DNA of 64,000 bases from Telluria aromaticivorans (GCF_013003915.1 NZ_JABAIV010000001.1:310001-374000); one strand, 5' to 3'. Counted from the first letter of the stretch, positions 45,417 to 54,120 are shown. Notes: generated from the letters alone by a model not told the origin. Numbers and translations are program-made.

Positions 45417-45556
45417 CAGGCTTCAAGCCGACGCGCATCGCCGGCATCCTGATCGACGGCGTCGATGGTTCATGGGGCATCGTGCCCGACGACATCCGCG
45501 CGATCAGCGGGTATCCGGCGTCGATCCCGGGCGACAGCGATCTTCCGTCTTCTTGA
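45417..45556 (+). pseudogene. Possible gene remnant (C-terminal fragment)
   Basis: Between repeat copy 3 and the arabinanase operon one frame reads as a plausible protein end: Gly-Phe-Lys-Pro-Thr-Arg-Ile-Ala-Gly-Ile-Leu-Ile-Asp-Gly-Val-Asp-Gly-Ser-Trp-Gly and about 25 more residues with ordinary composition, ending at TGA 45554-45556. Upstream the frame loses coding character within about 15 codons and has no start or ribosome-binding site. It looks like the tail of a gene whose front part is gone, possibly lost when the repeat arrived. I do not recognise the family, and chance cannot be excluded. Confidence 0.3.
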
Positions 45557-45593
45557 ACGAACCGGGTTAGCCGCGGCTCGCCGGCTGGGATAC

Positions 45594-45607
45594 CGATACC
45601 GGTATCG
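45594..45607. promoter_or_regulatory. LacI-type operator candidate upstream of the GH43 gene
   Basis: CGATACCGGTATCG is a perfect 14-bp palindrome with the central CG typical of LacI/GalR-family operators. It lies 174 bp before the arabinanase ATG. A direct GATACC copy precedes it (45589-45594), and GGCTGG/CCAGCC flanks add further symmetry. No regulator gene is in the neighbourhood, so the repressor would be encoded elsewhere. Sugar-responsive control of the operon is inferred. Confidence 0.5.
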
Positions 45608-45780
45608 CCAGCCGCATTAAAGTGATTTGTAGAAAACGCAGAACTTCCTCAATCTGTCTCCTCACCGACCATACCAAGAAAAGCGGCCGCGCCCCGCGCG
45701 TGCCGCTGGATCCTTGCGCCCTGCTCCCGGCACTGCGCAACGAACCATCAAGATAACAACAGCGACAACGGAGACACGCA

Positions 45781-48123
45781 ATGAAGAACACACTCTCGCT
45801 ATGGGGGATGGGGGCGCTATTGGCCTCGTCGCTCCTGTCCTTGCAAGCCGCCGCCCAGGCGAGCTTCACCCCGATCACCTTCAAGAACGCTTCCGTCCAC
45901 GATCCATCCGTGATCAAGGCCGGCGACACCTTCTATGTCTTCGGCTCGCACCTGGCCTCGGCAAAGTCCACCGACCTGATCAACTGGACCCAGCTGACCG
46001 ACAGCGTCAGCGCGACCAACCCGCTGTTCCTGAATGGCTCGGCGAACGTGTTCACCGAACTGTCGGAAACCTTCGCCTGGGCCCAATCAAACACCCTGTG
46101 GGCGGCCGACGTACGCCAGCTCGCCGACGGCAAGTTCTACATGTACTACAACGCCTGCAAGGGCGATTCGCCGCGTTCCGCCCTGGGCATCGCGGTCGCC
46201 GACCGCATCGAGGGACCGTATGTCGACAAGGGCATCATCCTGCGCTCGGGCATGTGGGGACAGGCCAGCCATGACGGCACTGTGTACGACGCCCTGAAGC
46301 ACCCGAATGCGGTCGACCCACACGTCTTCCACGACAATGCGGGCCGCCTGTGGATGATCTACGGCTCCTACTCGGGCGGCATCTTCATCATGCAGATGAA
46401 CCCGGCCAACGGCATGCCGCTGGCCGGCCAAGGCTATGGCAAGCGCCTGATCGGCGGTAACCACAGCCGCATCGAAGGCGCCTTCGTGATGTACAGCCCG
46501 GCCACCTCCTACTATTACATGTTCACTTCTTACGGCGGCCTGGACGCAAGCGGCGGCTACAACATGCGCGTGGCGCGCTCGCTCAACCCGAACGGCCCCT
46601 ACCTGGACGCACAGGGCAACGACATGGCCAACGTGCGCTCGGACGCATCGAAGCCGCTGTTCGACGACGCCTCGATCGCGCCCTTTGGCGTCAAGCTGAT
46701 GGGGAACTTCCTGTTCGAGCGCAAGCTCGGCGAGACCGGCACGGGCATCGGCACCGGCTATGTCTCGCCCGGCCACAACTCCGCTTACTACGATGCCGCG
46801 ACCGGCAAGCACTTCCTGGTCTTCCACGCGCGCTTCCCGGAACGCGGCGAACAGCACGAGATCCGCACCCACCAGATGCTGATGAATGCCGACGGCTGGC
46901 CGGTGGTCGCGCCCTACCGATATGCCAGGGAAACCGCAGCCACCGTGCGCCGCGAGTTCGTGGTAGGCGACTACCTGTTCGTCAACCATGGCAAGGACAT
47001 CTCCGCCGCCATCAAGACATCGCAGTCGATCACCCTGCGCAGCGACGGCGCCGTCACCGGCGCGGCGAGCGGCAGCTGGACGCTGGCCGGCACCAACCAG
47101 GTCGAGCTGCGCCTGGCCGGCGCGCCCTCGCCCTACAAGGGCGTGTTCCTGAACCAGTGGGACGAGACCTCGAAAAGCTATGTCATGACCCTGTCGGCCC
47201 TGTCGCGCGAAGGCGTGGCGGTCTTCGGCAGCCGCCTGATCCCGCGCACCGACCTGCAGGTGGTGAATGCGGTCCATGCGGAACTCAGCCTGGGCAACAC
47301 CGCTGCCGTCAGCGCCAACCTGGCCCTGCCGACGTCGGCCACGCGCGGCGCCGTCATCAGCTGGACGTCGTCGAATCCTGCCGTGGTGTCCAATACCGGC
47401 GTCGTGACCCCGGGGAGTAGCGACGTCACGCTCACCTTGAGTGCGCGTATCAGCAAAGGTACCGCGGCCGTGCTCAAGACCTTCACGGTCACGGTGCGCA
47501 AGACCGGTGGCCCGCTGGCCCACTATACCTTCGACGGCAGCCTGTTTGACGCGAACGGCATCTTCGCACCGGGCGCGGTGGTCGGCAGCCGCATCGACGT
47601 GGGCGGCGGCAGCATCGGCTACGAGGTGGGCATGAAGGGCAATGCGGCGGTCTTCAATGGCGCCTCCGGCATCCGGCTGCCGAACGGGCTGATCTCGTCG
47701 AACACCTACACGGTCGCTCTCTGGCTCAAGCCGGCGCAACTGACCGCCTTCACGCCGACCTTCTTCGGCGCCCGCAGCACCGATTCCTGGATCAGCCTCC
47801 TGCCAAAGGGGCACGACTTCGTGGGCGGCGCCTCGATGCTGTGGTCAGGGACTGCCTGGTATGACGCCGGCCTGGGCATGAACATCCCGGTCGGGCGCTG
47901 GTCGCACCTGGCCTTCACGGTCAGGAACGGCGCCATCGTCGTGTATGTCGACGGCGTACGCAAATTCAGCGGCACCAACTTCCCGAACGTATTCACCACC
48001 ACCACCGGCATATTCGCACTGGGCGTGAACTGGTGGGATACGCCGTACAAGGGCTCGATGGACGACCTGCGCATCTATGGCAGCGCCCTGAGCGACGCCG
48101 AGGTATCGGCCCTGGCGCGTTGA
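45781..48123 (+). CDS. Secreted GH43 arabinan endo-1,5-alpha-L-arabinosidase with Ig-like and LamG modules
   Basis: This 780-residue exported enzyme has a signal peptide to about residue 27. The five-bladed GH43 catalytic domain (about 30-400) has catalytic base Asp41 (Val-His-Asp-Pro-Ser), pKa modulator Asp179 (Ala-Val-Asp-Pro-His) and acid Glu232 (Arg-Ile-Glu-Gly-Ala). A GH43-associated beta domain (about 400-495) follows. Next is an atypical bacterial Ig-like module (about 500-575, Trp-Thr-Ser-Ser-Asn-Pro-Ala-Val-Val-Ser). The C-terminal concanavalin-like LamG domain (about 580-775) probably binds polysaccharide. It should cut arabinan side chains of pectin outside the cell. GGAGA precedes the ATG. 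The PEP-CTERM gene follows 30 bp downstream. Confidence 0.92.
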   Translation: MKNTLSLWGMGALLASSLLSLQAAAQASFTPITFKNASVHDPSVIKAGDTFYVFGSHLASAKSTDLINWTQLTDSVSATNPLFLNGSANVFTELSETFAWAQSNTLWAADVRQLADGKFYMYYNACKGDSPRSALGIAVADRIEGPYVDKGIILRSGMWGQASHDGTVYDALKHPNAVDPHVFHDNAGRLWMIYGSYSGGIFIMQMNPANGMPLAGQGYGKRLIGGNHSRIEGAFVMYSPATSYYYMFTSYGGLDASGGYNMRVARSLNPNGPYLDAQGNDMANVRSDASKPLFDDASIAPFGVKLMGNFLFERKLGETGTGIGTGYVSPGHNSAYYDAATGKHFLVFHARFPERGEQHEIRTHQMLMNADGWPVVAPYRYARETAATVRREFVVGDYLFVNHGKDISAAIKTSQSITLRSDGAVTGAASGSWTLAGTNQVELRLAGAPSPYKGVFLNQWDETSKSYVMTLSALSREGVAVFGSRLIPRTDLQVVNAVHAELSLGNTAAVSANLALPTSATRGAVISWTSSNPAVVSNTGVVTPGSSDVTLTLSARISKGTAAVLKTFTVTVRKTGGPLAHYTFDGSLFDANGIFAPGAVVGSRIDVGGGSIGYEVGMKGNAAVFNGASGIRLPNGLISSNTYTVALWLKPAQLTAFTPTFFGARSTDSWISLLPKGHDFVGGASMLWSGTAWYDAGLGMNIPVGRWSHLAFTVRNGAIVVYVDGVRKFSGTNFPNVFTTTTGIFALGVNWWDTPYKGSMDDLRIYGSALSDAEVSALAR

Positions 48124-48153
48124 TCATCCCATTCATTATCAAGGACTTCGACC

Positions 48154-48711
48154 ATGAACAAATTTGTCTTTTCCCTGTTGCTACTGCTCGCATCGGCGGG
48201 CGCCTCGGCCGGCGTGATCGGCTTTGACGATCTGCCCGGTGACGAGTCCGAAGCGATCGCCAACGGCTACCAGGGCTTCGACTGGGATAACTTTGGCGCC
48301 ATCCGGGCCGATGCCTATCCGGGCAGCGGTTACGCGACAGGCGCCGTCTCGCTGGCGAACACCGCCTTCAATCGCGACGGCAGCATCGCGGCGATTTCCA
48401 AGGCCGGCGGCTTCGATTTCATCGGCGCCTATTTTACGTCCGCCTGGCTCGAGCAGGAGCTGGCCTTCGACGGCTGGCGCAACGGGGAGCTGGTGTATTC
48501 GACCAATGTCTCATTCGTGATCGACACCGTGACGCCCCTGTGGATCGGGCTCGGATGGTCGGGCATCGATACGCTGGTCATCTACAACAGCGGCGGCACG
48601 CAATGGGCGATGGACGAGTTCACCGTCCCGGAACCGGGTTCCCTGGGCTTGTTCAGTGCAGCGCTGGCGGGACTGGCGGCGGCGCGCAGGCGCAGCAAGG
48701 CGCCGCGCTAA
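48154..48711 (+). CDS. PEP-CTERM sorted surface protein
   Basis: This 185-residue protein has a signal peptide (cleavage near Ala-Ser-Ala, residue 19) and a C-terminal sorting signal: Val-Pro-Glu-Pro-Gly-Ser, a hydrophobic helix, then Ala-Arg-Arg-Arg-Ser-Lys. PEP-CTERM proteins are recognised and processed by exosortase (EpsH/XrtA) and are linked to exopolysaccharide. No exosortase gene is in this window. The mature domain is a beta-rich module with no catalytic motif. It sits 30 bp after the arabinanase gene in the same direction, so the two are probably co-expressed. Confidence 0.9.
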   Translation: MNKFVFSLLLLLASAGASAGVIGFDDLPGDESEAIANGYQGFDWDNFGAIRADAYPGSGYATGAVSLANTAFNRDGSIAAISKAGGFDFIGAYFTSAWLEQELAFDGWRNGELVYSTNVSFVIDTVTPLWIGLGWSGIDTLVIYNSGGTQWAMDEFTVPEPGSLGLFSAALAGLAAARRRSKAPR

Positions 48712-48721
48712 GGTGGGCCTG

Positions 48722-48751
48722 GCCGTACGGGGCATGCACCGCCCGTGCGGC
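48722..48751. terminator. Hairpin between convergent genes
   Basis: GCCGTACGGG (48722-48731) and CCCGTGCGGC (48742-48751) pair over 10 bp with one mismatch and a 10-nt loop. It lies in the 45-bp gap between two genes that face each other. There is no T-tract, so function is probable but not certain. Confidence 0.45.
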
Positions 48752-48756
48752 CTGGT

Positions 48757-49359
48757 CTACGATTCCTCGCCAAAATCGGCCTTCGCGGCAAGAACGCGCT
48801 TGAGCGACGTTTCCGGATCGAGGCCCGCCATCATCAGGTTGATGATCTCTTTCTTGTCTTGCGCCGTCACCTTTTCACATGCGGCACGGTGCGAGCAGAA
48901 ATAGGCGTACCAGGACACGTCTGCCGGGCGCTCTTTCCTCGGCTTGAGCCGTGCCGGGACGGCGGCGCGTGCCGCGCCCGCATACGTAGCCAGCTGGGCG
49001 TCGGCGACCGACCAGTCGAAGCCTGCCACGGCGCGCTTGTCGGCTTCCCAGTCGCCCTTGTAGCCGGAACCAGGACGCATGGTCGACCTGTTCACCGCGA
49101 GGCAGGCAAGCTTGGGGTAGGCGTTAGCCCGGCAAAAGTCCTCGACGAAGAGCAGCTTCATTCCGATGCCGACCGGTACCGCGCGGTCGAGGACCGCATC
49201 CTTCGGGTGCAACTGGCGCGCCATCGCGAGCAGGTCGCCGTAGGTGATCGGCATGCCGCGCAGCGACCGTGCGCAATGGACGAGCGCTTCGTAGAGCCGT
49301 GCGCCGACTTCGACGTCGTTGTGCGTAAACTGTATCTTTGCCCCGGTGCTGCCTGCCAT
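48757..49359 (-). CDS. Hypothetical protein with a Val-Asn-Arg-Ser-Thr...Pro-Gly-Ser-Gly-Tyr motif
   Basis: This 200-residue cytoplasmic protein has an N-terminal helical region with Ile-Thr-Tyr-Gly-Asp-Leu-Leu-Ala-Met-Ala near residues 38-47. Later comes Leu-Ala-Val-Asn-Arg-Ser followed by Pro-Gly-Ser-Gly-Tyr (about 86-100). The order 'Tyr-Gly-Asp-Leu ... Pro-x-Leu ... Val-Asn-(Lys/Arg)-x-Thr-x-x-Pro-Gly-x-Gly' recalls an uncharacterised family often found in mobile or integron-borne genes. This is from memory. The C-terminal 50 residues are Lys/Ala-rich. The gene faces the PEP-CTERM gene and may be a lone insertion. Confidence 0.65.
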   Translation of the reverse strand: MAGSTGAKIQFTHNDVEVGARLYEALVHCARSLRGMPITYGDLLAMARQLHPKDAVLDRAVPVGIGMKLLFVEDFCRANAYPKLACLAVNRSTMRPGSGYKGDWEADKRAVAGFDWSVADAQLATYAGAARAAVPARLKPRKERPADVSWYAYFCSHRAACEKVTAQDKKEIINLMMAGLDPETSLKRVLAAKADFGEES

Positions 49360-49645
49360 CGCTACTCCCTCCCATTGCCGACAGCCCTACAGGTGCAAGC
49401 CTTGTCGAACCACAAACGAACCAAGCCCGGTGGACATGAGATGCCACCGCGGTCATGATGATCAAAGAGCGCGATTTTACATCAGCGGTGGATGCCGATC
49501 GAACAGATCAATATGACGCGCACTATCCTGACCGCGCATTGGCTGGAGCAGAATCTGCCACAATAGGCCCTGAACCGGCCACACCCAGGCGTCGTCGCGC
49601 CATTGGCCCAATCGCACGTCCATTCATCAGCACAACCGCCACACC

Positions 49646-50020
49646 ATGTACTCCGAATTGAACCGCGCGTCCATCACCACCCTCGTCAACGAGTTTTATA
49701 CCGACATCCGGCGCGACCGTGTGCTGCAGCCCGTGTTCGACGGCGCCATCGGCGCCAACTGGGAACCCCATCTCGAGCGGATGGTCGATTTCTGGTGTTC
49801 GGTCATGCTGGCCAGCGGCGAATTCAAGGGCAACGTATTCGGCAAGCACATGCAGCTGCAGGGAATCGAGATGGAGCATTTCAGGCACTGGCTGGCCCTG
49901 TTCGAAACCCATGTGCGGCGACTGTTCCAGCCCGAGGTGGCCGACGAGTTCCTGGTGGTGGCGCGGCGCATCGCCGCCAGCCTGCAATACGGTTACTTTG
50001 GCCGTGCCGAAGCCGTCTGA
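49646..50020 (+). CDS. Group III truncated haemoglobin
   Basis: This 124-residue single-domain globin matches group III truncated haemoglobins in length and pattern. Proximal His68 and Trp82 stand 14 residues apart, as helix positions F8 and G8 do. Glu-His-Phe-Arg-His-Trp-Leu-Ala-Leu-Phe (77-86) is the family signature. It probably handles oxygen, NO or other reactive nitrogen in the cytoplasm. The DUF1971 gene starts 10 bp after its stop, a pairing seen in other proteobacteria. I found no convincing Fnr or NsrR box upstream. Confidence 0.92.
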   Translation: MYSELNRASITTLVNEFYTDIRRDRVLQPVFDGAIGANWEPHLERMVDFWCSVMLASGEFKGNVFGKHMQLQGIEMEHFRHWLALFETHVRRLFQPEVADEFLVVARRIAASLQYGYFGRAEAV

Positions 50021-50030
50021 CTGGAGCACC

Positions 50031-50306
50031 ATGAAAAACCTTCCCGCCCACGTCGTCCACTACAAGACAACGCCCGAGTTCACCCAGGACACCGTGCCAT
50101 CCGGATTGCAGCGCAATCACACGACGGCGGCCGGCGTGTGGGGCCGCATTGTCATCCACGAGGGCAGCCTGCGCTATGTGATCGAAGAGCCGGAGAAGGA
50201 AGAGCATCTGCTCGGTCCGAACACGTCAGGCATCGTCGAACCGCAAGTTGCACACCATGTCGCGATCGAAGGCCCGGTACGTTTTTCCGTCGAGTTCCAC
50301 CGGTAA
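50031..50306 (+). CDS. DUF1971 (TehB-like cupin) protein
   Basis: This 91-residue small beta-barrel protein matches DUF1971. It shows Thr-Pro-Glu-Phe-Thr near residues 14-18, Thr-Val-Pro-Ser-Gly-Leu, His-Thr-Thr-Ala-Ala-Gly-Val-Trp-Gly near 30-38, and Gly-Pro-Val-Arg-Phe-Ser-Val-Glu-Phe at the end. The same domain occurs as an N-terminal extension of some TehB tellurite-resistance methyltransferases. The His residues near 30 and 75-76 could bind a metal. ATG 50031 has CTGGAG upstream. With the globin gene 10 bp before it, a role in nitrosative or oxyanion stress is likely but inferred. Confidence 0.88.
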   Translation: MKNLPAHVVHYKTTPEFTQDTVPSGLQRNHTTAAGVWGRIVIHEGSLRYVIEEPEKEEHLLGPNTSGIVEPQVAHHVAIEGPVRFSVEFHR

Positions 50307-50368
50307 GACGCGGCACAGCGGTTCCCAGTTGCGCCGAGGGTCCAGAAAACGTCTGCGGCGTGACGGTA

Positions 50369-51985
50369 CTAGCCGACCGCCCTGGTCTTGTGCCCATTCG
50401 CAAAATCCCGCAACACCTCGCGCGCCGCATTATGCCCCGGCGCACCGGTAACGCCCCCGCCCGGGTGCGTCCCCGATCCGCAGGTGTACAAGCCAGCCAC
50501 CGGTCCGCGGTAATCCGCATGGCCCAGCATCGGGCGGGCCGCAAACAGCTGGTCCAGCCCCAGCGCGCCGTGGAAGATATCGCCGCCGACCAGGCCGAAG
50601 GTGCGCTCGAGGTCCAGCGGGCTCATGATCTGCCTGCCGAGCACCGACTGCTTGAAATTGGGGGCGTAGCGGTCGACGGTGTCGATCATGAGATCGGCGA
50701 CTTCGTCGCGGTGCGCGTCCCAGCTCGCCCCGTCGGGCAACTGCGGCGCCACGTGCTGGCAGAACAGGCTGGCCACGTGCTGGCCAGGTGGCGCCAGCGT
50801 GGAGTCGAGCGTGGAAGGAATCAGCACCTCGACGATCGGTTCGCGCGACCAGCCGGAGCTGCGGGCGTCGTGGTAGGCGCGTTCCATGTACTTGAGGCTC
50901 GGCGCGATGATGATACCGCTGCCGTGGTGCTCCGCCATCTCCCTGCCAGGTAAACAGTTGAAGCTGGGGAGTTCCGACAGCGCGACATTCATGCGGAAGG
51001 TTCCGGAACCACAGCGCCAGGCCCGCATGCGGCGCAGGAAATCGTCTGGCAGCGCGCCGGGATCGACCAGCTTGGTGTACAGCAGGCGCGGGTTCAGGTT
51101 CGATACGACAACGCGCGCATCCAGGCGTTCGCCCCTGGTCGTGACCACGCCGGTGGCGCGGCCCTTTTCCAGCAGCACCTCTTCGACGCCGCAGCCGGTG
51201 CGGATCTCGACGCCCCGCGCTTGCGCCGCCTTCGCCATTGCCTGCGTGATGGCGCCCATGCCCCCGATGGCATGACCCCAGGCGCCCCTCTTGCCGTTGA
51301 CTTCGCCGAACACGTGGTGCAGCAGCACGTAGGCGGACCCCGGCGTATAGGGGCTGGCGTAATTGCCCACCACGCTGTCGAAGCCATAGACGGCCTTGAT
51401 CGGATCGCTTTCGAACCAGCCATCCAGGTAATCGCCGGCGGACTTGGTGAAGAGATCCAGCAGTTCGCGCTGGGTGGACAGGGACAGCTTGCGCATCCGG
51501 TTGCCGAGTTTGCCCGCCTTGATGAGCTCGGGCAGCGCGCTAAGCCAGCTGCCGGTCACGAGGTTCGGCGGCGTCTGCAGCACCAGGTCGCGCAGCAGGT
51601 CCGCTGCCGTGTCCAGGTGGGCGTTATAGGCATCGAGACGGCCGGCATCAACCTGCGAAAACCTCGCCACCTCGGATGCGGTCTTGCCTGCGCCGATCTT
51701 CAGGTAGCTGCTGTCGTCCAGCGGCAGGAAGTTCGACAGCGGGCGTTCGACGATGCGCAGGCCGTGGCCGGCCAGGTTCATGTCCTGGATGACTTTTGGA
51801 TTGAGCAGGGAGACGGTATAGGCGGCGACCGAGTTGCGGAACCCGGGGTGGAATTCCTCGGTGACGGCGGCGCCGCCGACCACATCGCGCTGTTCGAGCA
51901 CGGTGACCTTCAAACCGGCGCCGGCCAGGTAAAAGGCGCATACCAGGCCATTGTGGCCACCACCTACGATGATCGCGTCGCGCAT
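50369..51985 (-). CDS. Phytoene-dehydrogenase-like FAD oxidoreductase
   Basis: This 538-residue flavoprotein of the CrtI/PYROXD2-like group has the N-terminal FAD-binding Rossmann motif Val-Gly-Gly-Gly-His-Asn-Gly-Leu (residues 7-14). The characteristic Gly-Gly-Met-Gly-Ala segment lies near 242. The C-terminal FAD signature Gly-Leu-Tyr-Thr-Cys-Gly-Ser-Gly-Thr-His-Pro-Gly-Gly-Gly-Val is near 500. It could desaturate or oxidise an isoprenoid or other small molecule. No carotenoid synthesis genes (crtB, crtE) are nearby, so it is unlikely to be a carotenoid enzyme. The MFS gene lies 94 bp upstream on the same strand. Confidence 0.88.
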   Translation of the reverse strand: MRDAIIVGGGHNGLVCAFYLAGAGLKVTVLEQRDVVGGAAVTEEFHPGFRNSVAAYTVSLLNPKVIQDMNLAGHGLRIVERPLSNFLPLDDSSYLKIGAGKTASEVARFSQVDAGRLDAYNAHLDTAADLLRDLVLQTPPNLVTGSWLSALPELIKAGKLGNRMRKLSLSTQRELLDLFTKSAGDYLDGWFESDPIKAVYGFDSVVGNYASPYTPGSAYVLLHHVFGEVNGKRGAWGHAIGGMGAITQAMAKAAQARGVEIRTGCGVEEVLLEKGRATGVVTTRGERLDARVVVSNLNPRLLYTKLVDPGALPDDFLRRMRAWRCGSGTFRMNVALSELPSFNCLPGREMAEHHGSGIIIAPSLKYMERAYHDARSSGWSREPIVEVLIPSTLDSTLAPPGQHVASLFCQHVAPQLPDGASWDAHRDEVADLMIDTVDRYAPNFKQSVLGRQIMSPLDLERTFGLVGGDIFHGALGLDQLFAARPMLGHADYRGPVAGLYTCGSGTHPGGGVTGAPGHNAAREVLRDFANGHKTRAVG

Positions 51986-52079
51986 CTGCTTCCTCCAAAG
52001 AAAACAGGACTATTGTGTGCCAACCAACAAGAAATTGCACCTGCTAAGTTGACGAGGTTTGGTGCGGCCCGCCCTGGCC

Positions 52080-53423
52080 TTACTCCAGGGCGCGGTGGCG
52101 CGACTCCACGTCCACGCACAGGATCGCGATGGCGGCAAGGGCCAGGCATCCGGCAAGCATGGCCAGCGCCAGCGTGAAGTGGGTCGCCATTACCGGCGCG
52201 ATGATGGTCGGCGCGAGCAGGCCACCGAAGCGCGCGACGGCGCCCGCCATTCCCATGCCGCTGGCGCGCAGGTCGGTCGGGTAGACCTCGGGCGTGAACG
52301 CATATAGCGCGCCCCAGGTGCCCAGCAGCGCAAAACTCATCAACAGGGTCGCTCCCACCACCACGCTTGTCGCGCTGCCGAAACTGTAGAACATGCAGCC
52401 CAGGGCGCTGAGCAAGAGGAAGCCGACCAGGGTCGGCTTGCGTCCCCAGCGCTCAACGCCGTAGGCTGCCAGCGCGAATCCGGGCAACTGCACCAGCGCC
52501 AGCACGATCAGGAATTCCTGGCCGCGCATGAAGCCGAAACCTTCGGCGCCCAGCTTTACCGGCAGGTAGACGAAGACGCCGTAGTAGGCAATCGAGATCA
52601 GCGCCCAGGCCACCAGCAGCGCCAGGCTGCGGCGGCGCAGCCTGCTGGAGAACAGCGCGGATAGCGCCCGCTTCACCGGCGATTCCGGGATCAATGCGGG
52701 GATCGTCACTTCGCGGCCGTTGGCGGCGGCGACCCGCTGCAGCACCTCGCGCGCCTGCTCCGGTTTGCCGCTGCGATTGAGGTACATCGGCGATTCGGGC
52801 ACATACAGGCGCAGCACGACGCCGACCAGGGCGGGCAGTCCGGTGACCAGGAAGATCACCCGCCACGCATCGTCGCCCCGTTGCGCCGCCAGCAAAGCCA
52901 GTATGGCGAGCAGGATCGTGCCGACCGCCCAGAACGATTCGAGCAGCACCAGCCAGCGCCCGCGCCGGTCGCTGGGCAGGAATTCCGCCATCATCGTGTA
53001 GTCCACCGGCAGGGTGCCGCCGACGCCGATCCCGGTCACGAAACGGAACGCGAGCAGCCATGCGAAATCTGGAGCAAAGGCCGAGGCCACACCGAAGCAG
53101 GCATCGAGCACCACTGCCGCCATCAGCACCGGTCGGCGCCCGATCCGGTCCGCCAGGCGGCCAAAGGCGAAGGCCCCGACCAGCATCCCGATGAAGAAGA
53201 AGGTGCCGCTCTGGAGCGCCTGCGGCATCCCGATGCCGAAGGTCCTCGCGATCGACGGCGCGCTGAAGCCGATCGACAGCACCTGCATGGCGTCGGCCAT
53301 CCAGACCAGGCCAAAAATCATGAACAGGCGGTATTGGAACTTGCCGACGCCGGCGGCCTGGATGCCCTGCTCTATTGTGATCGGTGATGGCGGCAACGTG
53401 TCTTCCCCCTGGCGCGGTGGCAT
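52080..53423 (-). CDS. MFS transporter (aromatic acid/sugar-porter-like)
   Basis: This 447-residue carrier has twelve predicted transmembrane helices and a central cytoplasmic loop. The A-motif Gly-Arg-Leu-Ala-Asp-Arg-Ile-Gly-Arg-Arg lies near residues 74-83, and a Pro-Glu-Ser-Pro-Met-Tyr-Leu after helix 6 is typical of the SVOP/aromatic-acid:H+ symporter and sugar-porter groups. The Arg-Trp-Gly-Arg-Lys-Pro between helices 8 and 9 repeats the motif. ATG 53423 was chosen because the upstream in-frame extension is not membrane-like. No good Shine-Dalgarno is visible. It may import the substrate of the flavoprotein encoded downstream. Confidence 0.88.
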   Translation of the reverse strand: MPPRQGEDTLPPSPITIEQGIQAAGVGKFQYRLFMIFGLVWMADAMQVLSIGFSAPSIARTFGIGMPQALQSGTFFFIGMLVGAFAFGRLADRIGRRPVLMAAVVLDACFGVASAFAPDFAWLLAFRFVTGIGVGGTLPVDYTMMAEFLPSDRRGRWLVLLESFWAVGTILLAILALLAAQRGDDAWRVIFLVTGLPALVGVVLRLYVPESPMYLNRSGKPEQAREVLQRVAAANGREVTIPALIPESPVKRALSALFSSRLRRRSLALLVAWALISIAYYGVFVYLPVKLGAEGFGFMRGQEFLIVLALVQLPGFALAAYGVERWGRKPTLVGFLLLSALGCMFYSFGSATSVVVGATLLMSFALLGTWGALYAFTPEVYPTDLRASGMGMAGAVARFGGLLAPTIIAPVMATHFTLALAMLAGCLALAAIAILCVDVESRHRALE

Positions 53424-53634
53424 GCGGTTGTAGTCGGCGATTGATTGTCGATCCCTCGAGCGGCCCGGCGAAACAATCCTGTGCGCGCTAGTTTGCAGGA
53501 AAGGAAGGCAGAGAACAGTGCAATGGAAAACAGATAATCGACAAAAGCCCTCGCCGGCGGCGTGTTGGCATCCGGCGAAGCACAATGTATCCTGTGGCAA
53601 CTTCCTGCATTGCCAACTACTACGAAAGAGTCAC

Positions 53635-54078
53635 ATGAAACAACTGCTCTCCTCCTGCGTCATCGGCCTCACACTCACGCTGGCCCTGGCTGGCTGCGAG
53701 CGCGCCAAGGCGCCCCAGCAGGCAGCGAGCGCCGCTCCCGTGGCGTTCCAGAAAATCGATACCGTGACCGGCACCGGCAAGGAAGCGGTCGCGGGCGCCA
53801 CTGCCGTGGTCAATTACACCGGCTGGCTCTACGAACCGGGTGCAGAGTCCAAACATGGCGCCCAGTTCGATTCCTCGATCGGGCGCGAGCCCTTCAGCTT
53901 CGAACTCGGCGCCGGCCGCGTCATCAAGGGCTGGGACGATGGCGTGCAGGGCATGAAAGTGGGCGGCAAGCGCACCCTGATCGTACCGGCCGACATGGGT
54001 TACGGAGACGGCGGCGCAGGTCCAATTCCACCGGGCGCCACCCTGATCTTCGACGTCGAGCTGCTCGACGTGCGCTAA
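53635..54078 (+). CDS. FKBP-type peptidyl-prolyl isomerase lipoprotein
   Basis: This 147-residue envelope lipoprotein (lipobox Leu-Ala-Gly-Cys, Cys21) has one FKBP domain (about 48-147). Catalytic-pocket residues are recognisable: Val-Asn-Tyr-Thr-Gly-Trp-Leu, Gln-Phe-Asp-Ser-Ser, Val-Ile-Lys-Gly-Trp-Asp-Asp-Gly and Gly-Tyr-Gly, with a final Phe-Asp-Val-Glu-Leu-Leu. It speeds proline isomerisation during folding of exported proteins. GAAAGAG precedes ATG 53635. It is transcribed alone, divergent from the MFS gene, and ends 42 bp from the convergent lipoprotein gene. Confidence 0.92.
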   Translation: MKQLLSSCVIGLTLTLALAGCERAKAPQQAASAAPVAFQKIDTVTGTGKEAVAGATAVVNYTGWLYEPGAESKHGAQFDSSIGREPFSFELGAGRVIKGWDDGVQGMKVGGKRTLIVPADMGYGDGGAGPIPPGATLIFDVELLDVR

Positions 54079-54120
54079 GCCGCGTCGTCCACGGGAAGCC
54101 CCCGGCGAGGGGCTGGCCGC

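Noticed and set aside
49360-49645. An Fnr box upstream of the truncated haemoglobin gene
   Set aside because: Only one half (ATCAA) is present; the matching TTGAT is absent at the right distance.
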